Below, piece by piece: positions 25,565-34,408 of a stretch of 64,000 nt of DNA (position 1 is its first letter; each line of letters begins with the position of its first letter). Where the stretch lies: NCBI GenBank assembly GCA_022786605.1, contig JALFWW010000017.1, positions 39,547 to 103,546 on the forward strand, in the 5' to 3' direction. The translations under genes were made by a program, and so were the position numbers. Source of the stretch: Clostridia bacterium. Its GTDB lineage: Bacteria; Bacillota; Clostridia; Lachnospirales; Anaerotignaceae. The notes beneath the pieces are model-generated. The model was given only the letters and a program-made list of their open reading frames with translations, was not told the origin of the DNA and ran no database searches.

Positions 25565-26287
25565 ATGAAACCAAGGGAGATCATACCCAGCATCACAGTG
25601 CTGTGCGCAATTTTGGGCGTGTTGATGGGGATACAGTATAATACTGTGCAGTCTCAGGCTGCATCGGCGGCAGGAACAGATAACGTGCGTTTGACAGAAC
25701 TTTCCGCGGAACTGCGAAAGGAGCGGGAAGAAAGAGAAGCTCTGGAAAAACAGCTGGACAAGCAGGCGGAACTGCTGGCAACCTATGAAGCTGGAGAGAC
25801 AGATGATGCCGCATTGAAATCGCTGCAGAAAGAAAATGAAAAGCTGCGGGCTTTTGCAGGTTTGTCAGAACAGACGGGACCTGGCATCATTGTGACCATG
25901 GATGACAGCAAAAAGGATATGGGCGGTGATAAGAATGCCTATCTTGTTCATGCGGAAGATGTGCTGAAAGTGGTCAATGAACTTTTTGTGGCAGGAGCGG
26001 AAGCTGTTTCTGTCAATGGACAGCGGATTGTAGCCCAGAGCGGCATCACCTGTGCCGGCAGTATCATCACCGTAAACGGTGTACGTGTAGCAGCACCTTT
26101 TGAGATCAAAGCCATTGGAGATGCCAGTGTGCTGCAGGCGGCTTTGCGTTTCCCCGGCGGTGTTGTGGATACCCTTTCTCCTTGGGGCATTGTCATTGAC
26201 ATACGGGAGGAAGCTTCTGTAACGGTTCCCGCCTATACCCAATCTGCTTTGTGGAAAACAACAGAGGAAGGAGAAGATGCGGCATGA
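25565..26287 (+). CDS. DUF881 membrane protein (YlxW-like)
   Basis: This 240-residue protein has an N-terminal membrane anchor, a coiled coil (about residues 42-85, rich in E, L and K) and a C-terminal DUF881 domain (GPGIIVTMDDSK, VNDELFVAGAEAVSVNGQRI-like region). Its biochemical role is unknown; it is found next to division genes across Bacillota. It overlaps the next gene by 4 bases (ATGA). Confidence 0.88.
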   Translation: MKPREIIPSITVLCAILGVLMGIQYNTVQSQAASAAGTDNVRLTELSAELRKEREEREALEKQLDKQAELLATYEAGETDDAALKSLQKENEKLRAFAGLSEQTGPGIIVTMDDSKKDMGGDKNAYLVHAEDVLKVVNELFVAGAEAVSVNGQRIVAQSGITCAGSIITVNGVRVAAPFEIKAIGDASVLQAALRFPGGVVDTLSPWGIVIDIREEASVTVPAYTQSALWKTTEEGEDAA

Positions 26288-26649
26288 AAATCATCGTTCC
26301 TGTCATTGGATTATGCGCGGGGATTCTTTTGGGGATCAAAAGCGGCATCGTGCTGCCATACACTATGATGGCTTATGGCGGCGTTGGGATTCTGGCGTGT
26401 CTGGACACGGTACTTGGCGGCGTACGGGCGGATATGGAGCATCAGTTTCAGATGCGGATATTCGTTAGCGGCTTTTTTCTCAACGGAATCGTTGCCATTG
26501 GTCTGGTCTGGCTGGGGAAACAGCTGAATATGGATTTGTCCATTGCGGCGATTGTTGTCTTTGGATCACGGATTTTTTATAATTTTAGCAAAATTAGAAG
26601 ATTTTTATTGAATAAACGGCAAAAAGAGGCTATGATAGGAGAGGAGTAA
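26284..26649 (+). CDS. sbp: DUF1290 small basic protein (Sbp/YlxX)
   Basis: This 121-residue membrane protein has three hydrophobic segments and a basic C-terminus (KIRRFLLNKRQKEA). It matches the small basic protein encoded immediately upstream of ftsZ or ftsA in many Bacillota. The ATG at 26284 overlaps the DUF881 stop, so translation is coupled. Function is not established. Confidence 0.87.
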   Translation: MKIIVPVIGLCAGILLGIKSGIVLPYTMMAYGGVGILACLDTVLGGVRADMEHQFQMRIFVSGFFLNGIVAIGLVWLGKQLNMDLSIAAIVVFGSRIFYNFSKIRRFLLNKRQKEAMIGEE

Positions 26650-26777
26650 AAAAAGACAGAAAAGAAAGTTAAAAATATCGAAAAAAATTATGAATTATTC
26701 TGTTTTTGTATGGTAATTCGTCTTTTTTTCATGTATAATTAAAGGTATGATTATGGAATTGGTAGGAGGGGATTTTT

Positions 26778-27917
26778 TTGCTCGAATTTGACATCCCAAT
26801 GAGCAATATGGCACAAATAAAAGTAATCGGTGTAGGCGGCGGTGGCAACAACGCTGTTGACCGTATGATTGAAGATGGATTGGACGGCGTGGAATTCATT
26901 TCCATTAACACAGATGGACAGGCTTTGGCGAAATCCAAATCCAGCACAAAAATTCAGATTGGTGAAAAACTGACCAAAGGTCTTGGCGCCGGCGGTAACC
27001 CTGAAATCGGTGAAAAATCCGTAGATGAAACACAGGATGAAATCGCGCAGGCTCTGCGTGGTTCCGATATGGTATTTATCACAGCAGGTATGGGCGGTGG
27101 CACAGGTACCGGCGCGGCACCCAGAATCGCGGCAATCTCCAAAGAACTGGGTATCCTGACTGTAGGTGTTGTTACAAAACCCTTTAACTTCGAAGGCAAA
27201 AAGAGAATGAGCAATGCGGAAAAAGGTATCGCGGAACTGAAAAAGAACGTGGATACACTGGTTATCATTCCCAACCAGAGACTGCTGAGCATCATCGACA
27301 AAAAGACAACACTGACAGAAGCATTCCGCAAAGCTGACGAAATCCTCAGACAGGGCGTACAGGGTATTGCAGACCTGATCTCCAAACCCGGCGTTATCAA
27401 TCTGGACTTTGCAGACGTTCGCACCGTTATGGCAGACAAAGGCGTTGCCCACATGGGTATCGGTCGTGCTGCTGGTGAAAACAAAGCGGAAATCGCAGCG
27501 AAAATGGCTATCCAGAGCCCTCTGCTGGAAACAACCATCGAAGGCGCAAAGAGCGTCCTGATCAACTTCAGCGGCGACATGAATCTGGGTCTGATGGAAA
27601 CAGAAGAAGCTGCGGACCTGATCAGAGAATCTATCGATCCCGAAGCAGAAATCATCTTCGGTACAACCATCAACGAAGACCTGCAGGATGAAGTTGTTGT
27701 TACAGTTATCGCAACAGGTCTGGAAGATGATATTCCCGCTCCCGAACCCAGAAGAGTGGCGCAGCCTGTGGAAAAAGCGCCTGAAGCGGCAGAAGAAGCT
27801 GTGGAAGAAAGCGCTGAGGAAACAGCAGAACAGCGTCCCGCAAGAAGATTCGCGGATCTGGATGATTTCGAATCTGAGATCAAGATTCCTGATTTCCTGA
27901 CAAGAAAGAAATTCTGA
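26778..27917 (+). CDS. ftsZ: Cell-division GTPase FtsZ
   Basis: FtsZ polymerises into the Z ring at midcell. The 379-residue protein has the tubulin signature GGGTGTG (106-112), the loop NADF-type region ([13 protein letters not shown]) and a charged linker of about 60 residues rich in E and A. It ends in the conserved tail [10 protein letters not shown] that binds FtsA/SepF-type partners. The start is TTG at 26778 after TAGGAGGGG, giving MLEFDIP, the usual clostridial N-terminus. A possible -10 box (TATAAT, 26734-26739) lies upstream, so it may also be transcribed separately from murA. Confidence 0.95.
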   Translation: MLEFDIPMSNMAQIKVIGVGGGGNNAVDRMIEDGLDGVEFISINTDGQALAKSKSSTKIQIGEKLTKGLGAGGNPEIGEKSVDETQDEIAQALRGSDMVFITAGMGGGTGTGAAPRIAAISKELGILTVGVVTKPFNFEGKKRMSNAEKGIAELKKNVDTLVIIPNQRLLSIIDKKTTLTEAFRKADEILRQGVQGIADLISKPGVINLDFADVRTVMADKGVAHMGIGRAAGENKAEIAAKMAIQSPLLETTIEGAKSVLINFSGDMNLGLMETEEAADLIRESIDPEAEIIFGTTINEDLQDEVVVTVIATGLEDDIPAPEPRRVAQPVEKAPEAAEEAVEESAEETAEQRPARRFADLDDFESEIKIPDFLTRKKF

Positions 27918-27938
27918 TCTTCATACATAAGGAAAAAC

Positions 27939-27978
27939 AAAAACGGATGAATCCCCAAAAGGATTGATCCGTTTTTTT
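27939..27978 (+). terminator. Intrinsic terminator after ftsZ
   Basis: AAAACGGATgaATCC pairs with GGATtgATCCGTTTT across a short loop, followed by T. Confidence 0.88.
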
Positions 27979-28200
27979 GTTGTGTAAAGTGGATATTTGA
28001 TAAAAAGCCAACTTCCCAATTAGCAAGAATTACTTGGTTTCTGGTGCTATGTTGGTATAACTGCTATAGTTCTCCACTCTTGTTTTGTATGACATACTGA
28101 AAAATCATATCCTGTTATATTTTGTAATAATTTTCATGTAGAATGGTTATATGGAGTTTTTGGGGAAAGTTTATGAAAGGAGAAACAGGAGGGAAAAAGT

Positions 28201-29040
28201 ATGACAGAAACATTTTGTGGAAAAGATTGTGATTTATGTCAGGAGAAACAATCAGAAACATGCAGAGGCTGCAAAGAAGGACCGGGCAGGCGTTTTGGCG
28301 GGAACTGTCCCATTGCGGATTGCTGTCGGGAAAAATACCACGCAAACTGTGATACCTGTCAGGAAGCTATGAGCTGTACAAAACGACAGCAGAAAGATCA
28401 GATGCCGCAGATACGCATTGCGGAAGCGGAGGCAAAAGAAGAAAAAGAGGTTGAGAAACGAGAAAAAGCAAAAGTACTGGGAAAATGGCTGTGGATTCTG
28501 TTCTGGCTTCTCATTCCCAATATCATTGCGGGCATTATGTCTAACGAAAGCTTGAAGCCTATCAGTCCAACGATGTACTATATTGGTACTGTTTTGGGGA
28601 TAGTCGTAGAGATTATTTATTGTATCGTACTGTTCATGCTGCGGCATGTAGAAAAAAAATATGGATATGCTGTGATCTGTACCATTGCTGGTGTGGTGTT
28701 GTCTGTTGTGGGCTTGCTCTTGGTAGACGGGGCATTGTATTTCGCGGTACTGTTTATGTTTGCGACATTGGCAGTGAGCCTAGCAGGCAGCTACTTCCTG
28801 TACTACGGTCATGCAGCTGTATTGGAGGATTTTGATGTGGAATTTTCCGAGAAATGGAAAAAACTGTGGAAATGGCAGATTATCTGCCTCTGTGGTGCAG
28901 TAGCTGGTGTGTGCCTGCTGTTCCTGTGGATTGTTGGGGTTTTACTGGTGCTGGCAAGTGCCATTGGCATTGTGGTAATCAGTATTGTACAGCTGGTTTA
29001 TTTGTATCGCATGGCAGTGCTGTTTAGGGAATATACATAA
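28201..29040 (+). CDS. Cysteine-rich (DUF3795-like) N-terminus joined to a multi-pass membrane domain
   Basis: The first 60 residues of this 279-residue protein hold about 13 cysteines in pairs (CGKDCDLC, CRGCKEGPG, CPIADCC, CDTC), resembling DUF3795 metal-binding domains. A charged, probably helical stretch (about 70-95, KEEKEVEKREKAK) leads into five or six membrane helices. The 5' region from 27980 to 28200 shows no other gene and only weak promoter-like boxes. The role is unknown; a redox- or metal-responsive membrane protein is one possibility, not a conclusion. Confidence 0.7.
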   Translation: MTETFCGKDCDLCQEKQSETCRGCKEGPGRRFGGNCPIADCCREKYHANCDTCQEAMSCTKRQQKDQMPQIRIAEAEAKEEKEVEKREKAKVLGKWLWILFWLLIPNIIAGIMSNESLKPISPTMYYIGTVLGIVVEIIYCIVLFMLRHVEKKYGYAVICTIAGVVLSVVGLLLVDGALYFAVLFMFATLAVSLAGSYFLYYGHAAVLEDFDVEFSEKWKKLWKWQIICLCGAVAGVCLLFLWIVGVLLVLASAIGIVVISIVQLVYLYRMAVLFREYT

Positions 29041-29050
29041 TTTGAAAATA

Positions 29051-29083
29051 AAAAAGGATACGCTGTAATAGCGTATCCTTTTT
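29051..29083. terminator. Bidirectional intrinsic terminator
   Basis: A perfect 14-bp stem, AAAAAGGATACGCT with AGCGTATCCTTTTT, lies between convergent genes. Confidence 0.93.
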
Positions 29084-29087
29084 ACTT

Positions 29088-29309
29088 TTATCGGATCATA
29101 CTATCGATCATGGCACTGATCTTGTCCCGACTGATTTTTTCCAAAATGGCTTTTTTTACAAATTCGTCTTTGCTGTAGCCGAACTGTGCCAGATATTCAT
29201 TCAGCTGTGCCATGGTGTCTGAATCTATGGTGACGGACAGGCGTTTGCCTGTGGATTTCGGTTTTGTGCTGCTTTTTTTCGCAGTGGTTTTTGCATTTTT
29301 TTCTGCCAT
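29088..29309 (-). CDS. Ribbon-helix-helix (CopG/Arc-like) DNA-binding protein
   Basis: This 73-residue protein has a lysine-rich leader of about 22 residues (KTTAKKSSTKPKSTGK), then a ribbon-helix-helix domain beginning RLSVTIDSDTMAQLNEYL. Such proteins repress their own genes or act as antitoxins, but no toxin gene is adjacent. The ribosome site GAAGGAGAG precedes the ATG. Confidence 0.8.
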   Translation of the reverse strand: MAEKNAKTTAKKSSTKPKSTGKRLSVTIDSDTMAQLNEYLAQFGYSKDEFVKKAILEKISRDKISAMIDSMIR

Positions 29310-29423
29310 AGGGGTTCTCTCCTTCCTCTGTATTCAGTATATCAAAAAAAGAAAAAAATAGCAGTATGTTTTTTCAAAGGTCGGGCAAAATAAGTGCGTA
29401 CCAAACAAAAGGAGGCGCACACA

Positions 29424-29585
29424 ATGGAAAAATGTAATGAATGTATCAGATGTACCGTAGACAACTGCAGACACCACCACAACACAAAAAACTACTGCAC
29501 ACTGGAAACCATTCAGGTGGGCACACATGAAGCAAACCCCACCATGGATCAGTGCACAGACTGTCTGTCCTACACAAAAAGATAA
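29424..29585 (+). CDS. DUF1540 small cysteine-rich protein
   Basis: This 53-residue protein has six cysteines and a HHH run, in the pattern CNECIRCTVDNC and CTDC typical of DUF1540. It follows AAAGGAGG. Members are abundant small, probably metal-binding, proteins of Clostridia with no proven function. Confidence 0.82.
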   Translation: MEKCNECIRCTVDNCRHHHNTKNYCTLETIQVGTHEANPTMDQCTDCLSYTKR

Positions 29586-29625
29586 GACTGTCTGAATCAG
29601 GGAGAAACGGGCATTTCATAAAGTT

Positions 29626-29700
29626 CGGGGCTTCTTTATGGTGAAATAAAGAAAGCTGAAATCTTTTGTTGCAAAAGATTTCAGCTTTCTTCTTTTTACG
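29626..29700. repeat. Degenerate half-copy of the dispersed element (copy 7)
   Basis: A 20-bp perfect hairpin (29649-29668 with 29672-29691) has the arms AAGAAAGCTGAAATCTTTTG and its complement, the same core as in the full copies. It is preceded by CGGGGCTTCTTTATGGTGAA, which resembles the left end of the element. The second hairpin is missing and no outer terminator stem is evident. It probably still terminates the DUF1540 gene. Confidence 0.6.
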
Positions 29701-29743
29701 GGATTTTTCTTTGGAAGGACGCTTTGAGATATCCGTTTTTCTA

Positions 29744-29772
29744 TTGCGGTAAGGTTGTGCCACCGCTATAAT
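29744..29772 (+). promoter_or_regulatory. Promoter of the histidine-phosphatase operon
   Basis: TTGCGG (29744-29749), 17 bases, then TATAAT (29767-29772), 19 bases before the chosen ATG. Confidence 0.72.
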
Positions 29773-29791
29773 GAAAATGGAGGTGTTTGCC

Positions 29792-30400
29792 ATGAAATTA
29801 TATTTGGTCCGCCATGGACAAACGGATATGAACAAGAGAAATATGTTTTATGGCTGGACAGATGCGGATATCAATGAAACAGGCATAGAGCAGGCAGAAC
29901 AGCTGCGGCAGTATTTCCGGCAGATTCCTATTGACGCCATCTACAGCAGTGATTTGAAAAGGGCGGCTCATACGGCGGAAATCATTGCCGCAGGAAAAGA
30001 TATGTCTGTGCGTTATGACAGAGCATTTCGAGAACTCTATTATGGCGATTGGGAAAATCAAACGACAGATTACATAGAAAAAAATTATAAAGAAGAACTG
30101 CGGGGGTGGGTCACAGACTGGAAAGACCTTGCTATGCCCAATGGGGAAAAGTTCTCGGATTTCTATCATAGGGTTTCTGCAGGTGTGGACAGACTGGTGG
30201 AAGAAAACCGAGGTAAAAACGTCCTTTTGGTTGCCCATAATGGTGCTCTCAGTGCATTGCTCTGTCATTTGACAGGGGCTGGCATGGATGGTTTCTGGCG
30301 GTTCGATTCCAAACAGGGGCATTACAGTTCTGTGCTGATTTCCAAAAAATGGACCACCATTGAAAGCATCAATCATCCTTTGTGTCTGAAGGAGGAGTGA
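29792..30400 (+). CDS. Histidine-phosphatase (phosphoglycerate-mutase-like) family protein
   Basis: The 202-residue protein has the catalytic motif LVRHGQTDMN at residues 4-13, SSDLKRAAHTAE, the acid residue in FRELYYGDWE and the second histidine in LLVAHNGALSAL. These mark a phosphatase of the CobC/GpmB type; the substrate is unassigned. The ATG at 29792 after GGAGGTG fits the family better than the ATG at 29771, which overlaps the -10 box. Confidence 0.88.
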   Translation: MKLYLVRHGQTDMNKRNMFYGWTDADINETGIEQAEQLRQYFRQIPIDAIYSSDLKRAAHTAEIIAAGKDMSVRYDRAFRELYYGDWENQTTDYIEKNYKEELRGWVTDWKDLAMPNGEKFSDFYHRVSAGVDRLVEENRGKNVLLVAHNGALSALLCHLTGAGMDGFWRFDSKQGHYSSVLISKKWTTIESINHPLCLKEE

Positions 30401-30401
30401 T

Positions 30402-30944
30402 ATGAAAGTGAAATGTCATAACATGGAAAAGAAGGAGGCTGTTTTTTCCAAAGAGCATCTCTGCGGCGGAAAAATCATAGAATCCTTTATCCCCACCTGT
30501 GAGGAAGATGGATTTACCCTTTTACACCGGAAACGTGGGATACGGTTGATTTTTGCGGGATTGGAGCCGAAGCTGAACTGGTTTCCTGTGCCTTGCCTTT
30601 GGGTATTTGCCACTGATGAAAAGGGTGGTGCTTTTGCTCACGGAGAAGGAAATCTGGAAAACAGCCCGATCTACTATGTATCAGCAGAAAACAAGTGCTG
30701 GTATCTGGCGAAAAATTTTCGTGAATTTGTCCGGCTAGTGATATTTGCACCGGAATGGATGGAAAAGGTGACAGGAAAGAAATGTGATTTTTCGGAGGAA
30801 ACAAAAGAAGAAAGAGCAAAAATGGGCATGGTTTTCGGTCTGGAACCTCCGAAAACGAATTTGCAGGCAGAGGTAAAAGAAGTGGAAGCAATCCGTATTT
30901 TTGCCAGTCAGGCAGAAGCGGAGGAAGAATATGAACTTTTATAA
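30402..30944 (+). CDS. Hypothetical protein
   Basis: This 180-residue, soluble, acidic protein is of no family I can name. It starts 1 base after the phosphatase stop with a GGAGG in the preceding codons, so it is translationally coupled. It is rich in aromatic residues around LEPKLNWFPVPCLWVF and ENKCWYLAKNF, with a glutamate-rich end (QAEAEEEYELL). Confidence 0.65.
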   Translation: MKVKCHNMEKKEAVFSKEHLCGGKIIESFIPTCEEDGFTLLHRKRGIRLIFAGLEPKLNWFPVPCLWVFATDEKGGAFAHGEGNLENSPIYYVSAENKCWYLAKNFREFVRLVIFAPEWMEKVTGKKCDFSEETKEERAKMGMVFGLEPPKTNLQAEVKEVEAIRIFASQAEAEEEYELL

Positions 30945-30956
30945 GGAGGCGAAGTT

Positions 30957-31427
30957 ATGAAAAAGTATGGAGTATTGGCGGCATTGGTCATGGCTTTTGC
31001 TTTGACAGGCTGCGGCGGAGAAAAACAGACGGAAGTGGCCGCCCAGGAAGCCATGGCTGATACTATGATCAACTCTGGACGGGAAACCAGCGACGGTGGG
31101 TTTGAGAGAACATATCCTTTAGATAACACACAAGGGGAAGCCCTGCATTTTTATGTGACAAACGAGCGGGAACCAAGCGATGTGTATACCGAACTGGTGG
31201 TGACCATTTCCTGTGGGAAGAAGGAAGTGGCAAGAGAAGTGATTCTGCCGGGAGAATCCACAGTGGTGACAACCATGCTGACAGAAAAGGAAAAAGAATA
31301 TACCTGTAAGGCGGAGCCGGGGAAAAATGGCGGAGATATGGCTTTGTGCTATGCCATCGTCCAAGGGGAAGCTGAAACAGAAGAACCAGCAGCGTTTTTG
31401 GACGAAATAGTTGGGGAACCAGAATAA
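30957..31427 (+). CDS. Putative lipoprotein
   Basis: The 156-residue product begins with a lipoprotein signal ending in FALTGCGG, so it should be anchored to the outer face of the membrane. The mature part looks like a small beta-rich domain (YVTNEREPSDVYTELVVTIS) with an acidic tail. It follows the hypothetical gene after 12 bases with AAGGAGG and ends the operon. Confidence 0.75.
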   Translation: MKKYGVLAALVMAFALTGCGGEKQTEVAAQEAMADTMINSGRETSDGGFERTYPLDNTQGEALHFYVTNEREPSDVYTELVVTISCGKKEVAREVILPGESTVVTTMLTEKEKEYTCKAEPGKNGGDMALCYAIVQGEAETEEPAAFLDEIVGEPE

Positions 31428-31503
31428 AAAATCGGGAAAAATCGTTGATTTTTCAGGCAGTCTGACGGTTTTGAAAAAAATACGCTCTGTAAAGGAAAAA
31501 TAC

Positions 31504-31532
31504 TTGACAGCCGCTCCCTTTTCGGATACAAT
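31504..31532 (+). promoter_or_regulatory. Promoter of the ylxM-ffh operon
   Basis: TTGACA (31504-31509) and TACAAT (31527-31532) at 17-base spacing, about 48 bases before ylxM. Confidence 0.82.
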
Positions 31533-31579
31533 AACACAGGTGGTTGTAAAGTGATTTTACTTTACAGGAGGAAAAGACC

Positions 31580-31930
31580 ATGGATGAAATCTTACATCTG
31601 ACACTGCTCTACGATTTCTACGGCGAGCTTTTGACAGAGAAACAAAAACAGGTATTCGATCTGCACTATCAGGACGATCTTTCCCTTTCGGAAATCGGAG
31701 AGGAATTGTCCATCAGCCGTCAGGCGGTGCGGGATCAGCTGAAGCGGACAGAAAAAATCCTTATGGATTATGAACAGAAGCTGGGGCTGGTAGCCAGATT
31801 TCAGGCACAGAAAAAATCTGTCAGGGAAATGCTGGATATTTTACAGGAAATGGAAACCGAGGGTCTTTCAGAAAAAAGAATCCGCCAACTGGAAAAAATG
31901 AAACAGATTGCCGAAGCAATATTATCCTGA
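31580..31930 (+). CDS. ylxM: YlxM, sigma-70-region-4-like SRP-associated protein
   Basis: This 116-residue helix-turn-helix protein (LSLSEIGEELSISRQAVRDQ near residues 35-54) is encoded directly upstream of ffh in most Bacillota and interacts with the signal recognition particle in some. The start follows ACAGGAGGAAA. A 14-base gap separates it from ffh. Confidence 0.9.
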   Translation: MDEILHLTLLYDFYGELLTEKQKQVFDLHYQDDLSLSEIGEELSISRQAVRDQLKRTEKILMDYEQKLGLVARFQAQKKSVREMLDILQEMETEGLSEKRIRQLEKMKQIAEAILS

Positions 31931-31944
31931 GAGGAGGGCGGTCT

Positions 31945-33285
31945 ATGGCATTTGAAAACCTTTCCAATAAGCTGCAGGATGTGTTCAAGCAGCTGCGGGG
32001 CAAAGGCAAGCTGACAGAAGCAGATGTAAAAACCGCCATGCGGGAAGTAAAGATTGCGCTTCTGGAGGCAGACGTAAACTTTAAAATCGTTAAAAACTTC
32101 ATCAAGACTGTCACCGAACGGGCTGTTGGCACAGAGGTGCTGGAAGGTCTGAATCCGGGACAGCAGGTGATTAAGATTGTAAATGAGGAGCTTATCGCTC
32201 TCATGGGCACTACACAAAGTCAGCTGACTTTTGCAAAACGTCCTCCCACCGTTTACATGATGGTAGGTCTGCAGGGTGCCGGTAAAACCACCAGCAGCGG
32301 GAAGCTGGCGGGACAGCTGAGAAAGCAGGGCAGAAATCCTCTGCTGGTAGCCTGTGACGTGTATCGTCCGGCGGCTATCAAACAGTTGCAGGTAGTTGGG
32401 AAAAACTACAACATTCCCGTATTTGAAATGGGGGACAAATTGAGTCCCGTGGAAATTTCTCAAAAAGCGTTGGAATACGCAGCGGAAAACCGCAATGATG
32501 TCATCCTCATCGATACGGCAGGTCGACTGCATATCAATGAAGAACTGATGCAGGAATTGCAGGACATCAAGGAAGTGGTAAAACCTCAGGAAATCCTTCT
32601 GGTGGTTGACGCCATGACCGGTCAGGATGCGGTAACTGTAGCAGAAAGCTTTGACAGCCAGCTGGGCATTGATGGTATCATCATGACGAAGCTGGACGGC
32701 GACGCCAGAGGCGGTGCGGCACTTTCTGTCAGAAGCGTAACCAACAAGCCCATCAAGTATATCGGTATGGGGGAAAAAATGGAGGACTTGGAGCCCTTCT
32801 ATCCCGACCGTATGGCTTCCAGAATCCTGGGCATGGGCGATGTGCTGACACTCATTGATAAGGTGCAGCAGAACATCGACGAGCAGGAAGCCAAGGAAAT
32901 GCAGAAAAAAATGCTTTCCAATGAATTCACACTGGAGGATTTCCTTTCTCAGATGCAGCAGATCAAGAAAATGGGTCCGCTGAAAGATCTGATGGGCATG
33001 ATTCCGGGTATGAATAAATTTAATCTGGACGAAGCCTTAAACGGCGTTGACCCGTCCAAAGAAATGGCGAAAACAGAAGCCATCATCCAGTCCATGACAA
33101 GAGAGGAACGGCTGAACCCTTCCATCCTCAATGGACCACGGAAAAAGCGTATCGCCAACGGCTCCGGCAGAAGCATCGCCGAAGTCAATCGTCTGCTGAA
33201 ACAGTTTGAAGAAATGAAGAAAATGATGAAGCAGATGAACAACATGCAAAAAGGCAAAAAGGGCAAGCTTCCTTTTTTCCGATAA
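31945..33285 (+). CDS. ffh: Signal recognition particle protein Ffh
   Basis: Ffh is the GTPase that binds signal peptides and 4.5S/6S RNA and targets ribosomes to the membrane. The 446-residue protein has an N domain, the GTPase G domain (P-loop GLQGAGKT at 108-115, DTAGR, TKLDGDARGG) and a methionine-rich M domain (EEMKKMMKQMNNMQKG at the end). The SRP RNA gene is not in the window. Confidence 0.95.
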   Translation: MAFENLSNKLQDVFKQLRGKGKLTEADVKTAMREVKIALLEADVNFKIVKNFIKTVTERAVGTEVLEGLNPGQQVIKIVNEELIALMGTTQSQLTFAKRPPTVYMMVGLQGAGKTTSSGKLAGQLRKQGRNPLLVACDVYRPAAIKQLQVVGKNYNIPVFEMGDKLSPVEISQKALEYAAENRNDVILIDTAGRLHINEELMQELQDIKEVVKPQEILLVVDAMTGQDAVTVAESFDSQLGIDGIIMTKLDGDARGGAALSVRSVTNKPIKYIGMGEKMEDLEPFYPDRMASRILGMGDVLTLIDKVQQNIDEQEAKEMQKKMLSNEFTLEDFLSQMQQIKKMGPLKDLMGMIPGMNKFNLDEALNGVDPSKEMAKTEAIIQSMTREERLNPSILNGPRKKRIANGSGRSIAEVNRLLKQFEEMKKMMKQMNNMQKGKKGKLPFFR

Positions 33286-33319
33286 ACTTTTTATGAACAC
33301 TTGCAGGAGGTGAAATGAA

Positions 33320-33568
33320 ATGGCAGTAAGAATCAGACTGAAAAGACTGGGTGCAAAGAAAGCTCCTTTCTATAGAATCGTTGTAGCAGATTCCAGAACA
33401 TCCAGAAACGGTAAATCCATCGATGAAATTGGTTACTACGATCCTACAAAGGAACCCGTTGTTCTGAAAGTTGACGCAGAAGCAGCGAACAAATGGCTGG
33501 CAACAGGCGCACAGCCTTCCGAAACAGCAAAAGCTCTGCTGAAAAAAGCTGGCGTTATCGGCGAATAA
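33320..33568 (+). CDS. rpsP: 30S ribosomal protein S16
   Basis: The 82-residue bS16 begins [20 protein letters not shown] and contains the conserved [20 protein letters not shown] stretch. AGGAGG precedes the start. It lies between ffh and khpA in the standard ribosome-maturation order. Confidence 0.95.
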   Translation: MAVRIRLKRLGAKKAPFYRIVVADSRTSRNGKSIDEIGYYDPTKEPVVLKVDAEAANKWLATGAQPSETAKALLKKAGVIGE

Positions 33569-33589
33569 TTCGTAACGGGGGCCAATGCA

Positions 33590-33820
33590 ATGAAAGAATT
33601 ACTGGAAGTAATCGCAAAAAATCTGGTGGAACATCCCGAACAGGTGCAGGTTTCTGAAAAAGAAGGCGAACGCGCTTGGATTTTGGAACTGAAAGTTGCT
33701 CCTGAAGATATGGGTAAGGTCATCGGCAAACAGGGCAGAATTGCAAAAGCAATCCGTACTGTGGTAAAAGCGGCGGCCATCCACGAGGATAAAAAGATTA
33801 TCGTAGAAATCGTACAGTAA
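33590..33820 (+). CDS. khpA: KH-domain RNA-binding protein KhpA (YlqC)
   Basis: This 76-residue single-KH protein has the loop VIGKQGRIAKAIRTVV. KhpA binds RNA, often with KhpB, and influences division and translation in Bacillota. It follows rpsP after 21 bases. Confidence 0.9.
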   Translation: MKELLEVIAKNLVEHPEQVQVSEKEGERAWILELKVAPEDMGKVIGKQGRIAKAIRTVVKAAAIHEDKKIIVEIVQ

Positions 33821-33838
33821 GGGAAACCGCTGTATACG

Positions 33839-33860
33839 GCAGGGTGCAGGCGCATCCTGC
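33839..33860 (+). other. Intercistronic hairpin between khpA and rimM
   Basis: GCAGGGTGC (33839-33847) pairs with GCATCCTGC (33852-33860) with one mismatch, followed by TGATTTTG. It may be a weak terminator or processing site that lowers expression of rimM-trmD relative to rpsP. Confidence 0.45.
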
Positions 33861-33898
33861 TGATTTTGTTTATACGGAAAAAATGAGGTGCAAAAACC

Positions 33899-34408
33899 AT
33901 GGAACAATATTTTGAAATCGGAAAAATTACAGGGACCCACGGCATCCGGGGAACCATGCGGGTATTTCCCACCACAGAGGACCCTTCCCGTTTTGAACGG
34001 CTGAAAGAAATCATTGTGGAAATCCGGGGTAAACAGGAGACCTTCCATATCCAGAAGGTGGCATTCCATAAACAGTTTGTGCTGCTGACTGTAAAAGAAA
34101 TCACTGACATTAACGTGGCGGAACTGTATAAAAACGGTCGGATTCTCATTCCCGATGCCATGGCAATTCCTTTGGGCGAAGATGAATACTACAACCGTGA
34201 CCTCTATGGTCTGAAAGTGGTAACAGAAGAAGGGGAAGAACTGGGTGAGATTACAGAAATTTTCCCTACTGGCTCCAATGACGTGTATGTGGTGAAAAAA
34301 GACGGCAAAGGCAAAGAACTGCTGCTGCCTGCCATCAAAGACTGCATCAAAAATGTGGATTTGGAAAACGGCGTTATGACCGTAAAACTGCTGGAAGGAC
34401 TGAGATAA
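33899..34408 (+). CDS. rimM: 16S rRNA processing protein RimM
   Basis: This 169-residue RimM assists 30S head maturation and binds uS19. It has the N-terminal domain motif ITGTHGIRGTMRVFP and a C-terminal PRC barrel (YYNRDLYGLKVVTEEGEELG). Its stop is directly followed by the trmD ATG. Confidence 0.93.
   Translation: MEQYFEIGKITGTHGIRGTMRVFPTTEDPSRFERLKEIIVEIRGKQETFHIQKVAFHKQFVLLTVKEITDINVAELYKNGRILIPDAMAIPLGEDEYYNRDLYGLKVVTEEGEELGEITEIFPTGSNDVYVVKKDGKGKELLLPAIKDCIKNVDLENGVMTVKLLEGLR

Noticed and set aside
26954-27958. A 334-residue minus-strand frame opposite ftsZ
   Set aside because: It is serine-rich and antisense to ftsZ, with no motif of its own.
28007-28020. AAGCCAACTTCCC resembling the right end of the dispersed element
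   Set aside because: It is only about 12 bases long, with no hairpin or second end nearby; chance similarity is likely.
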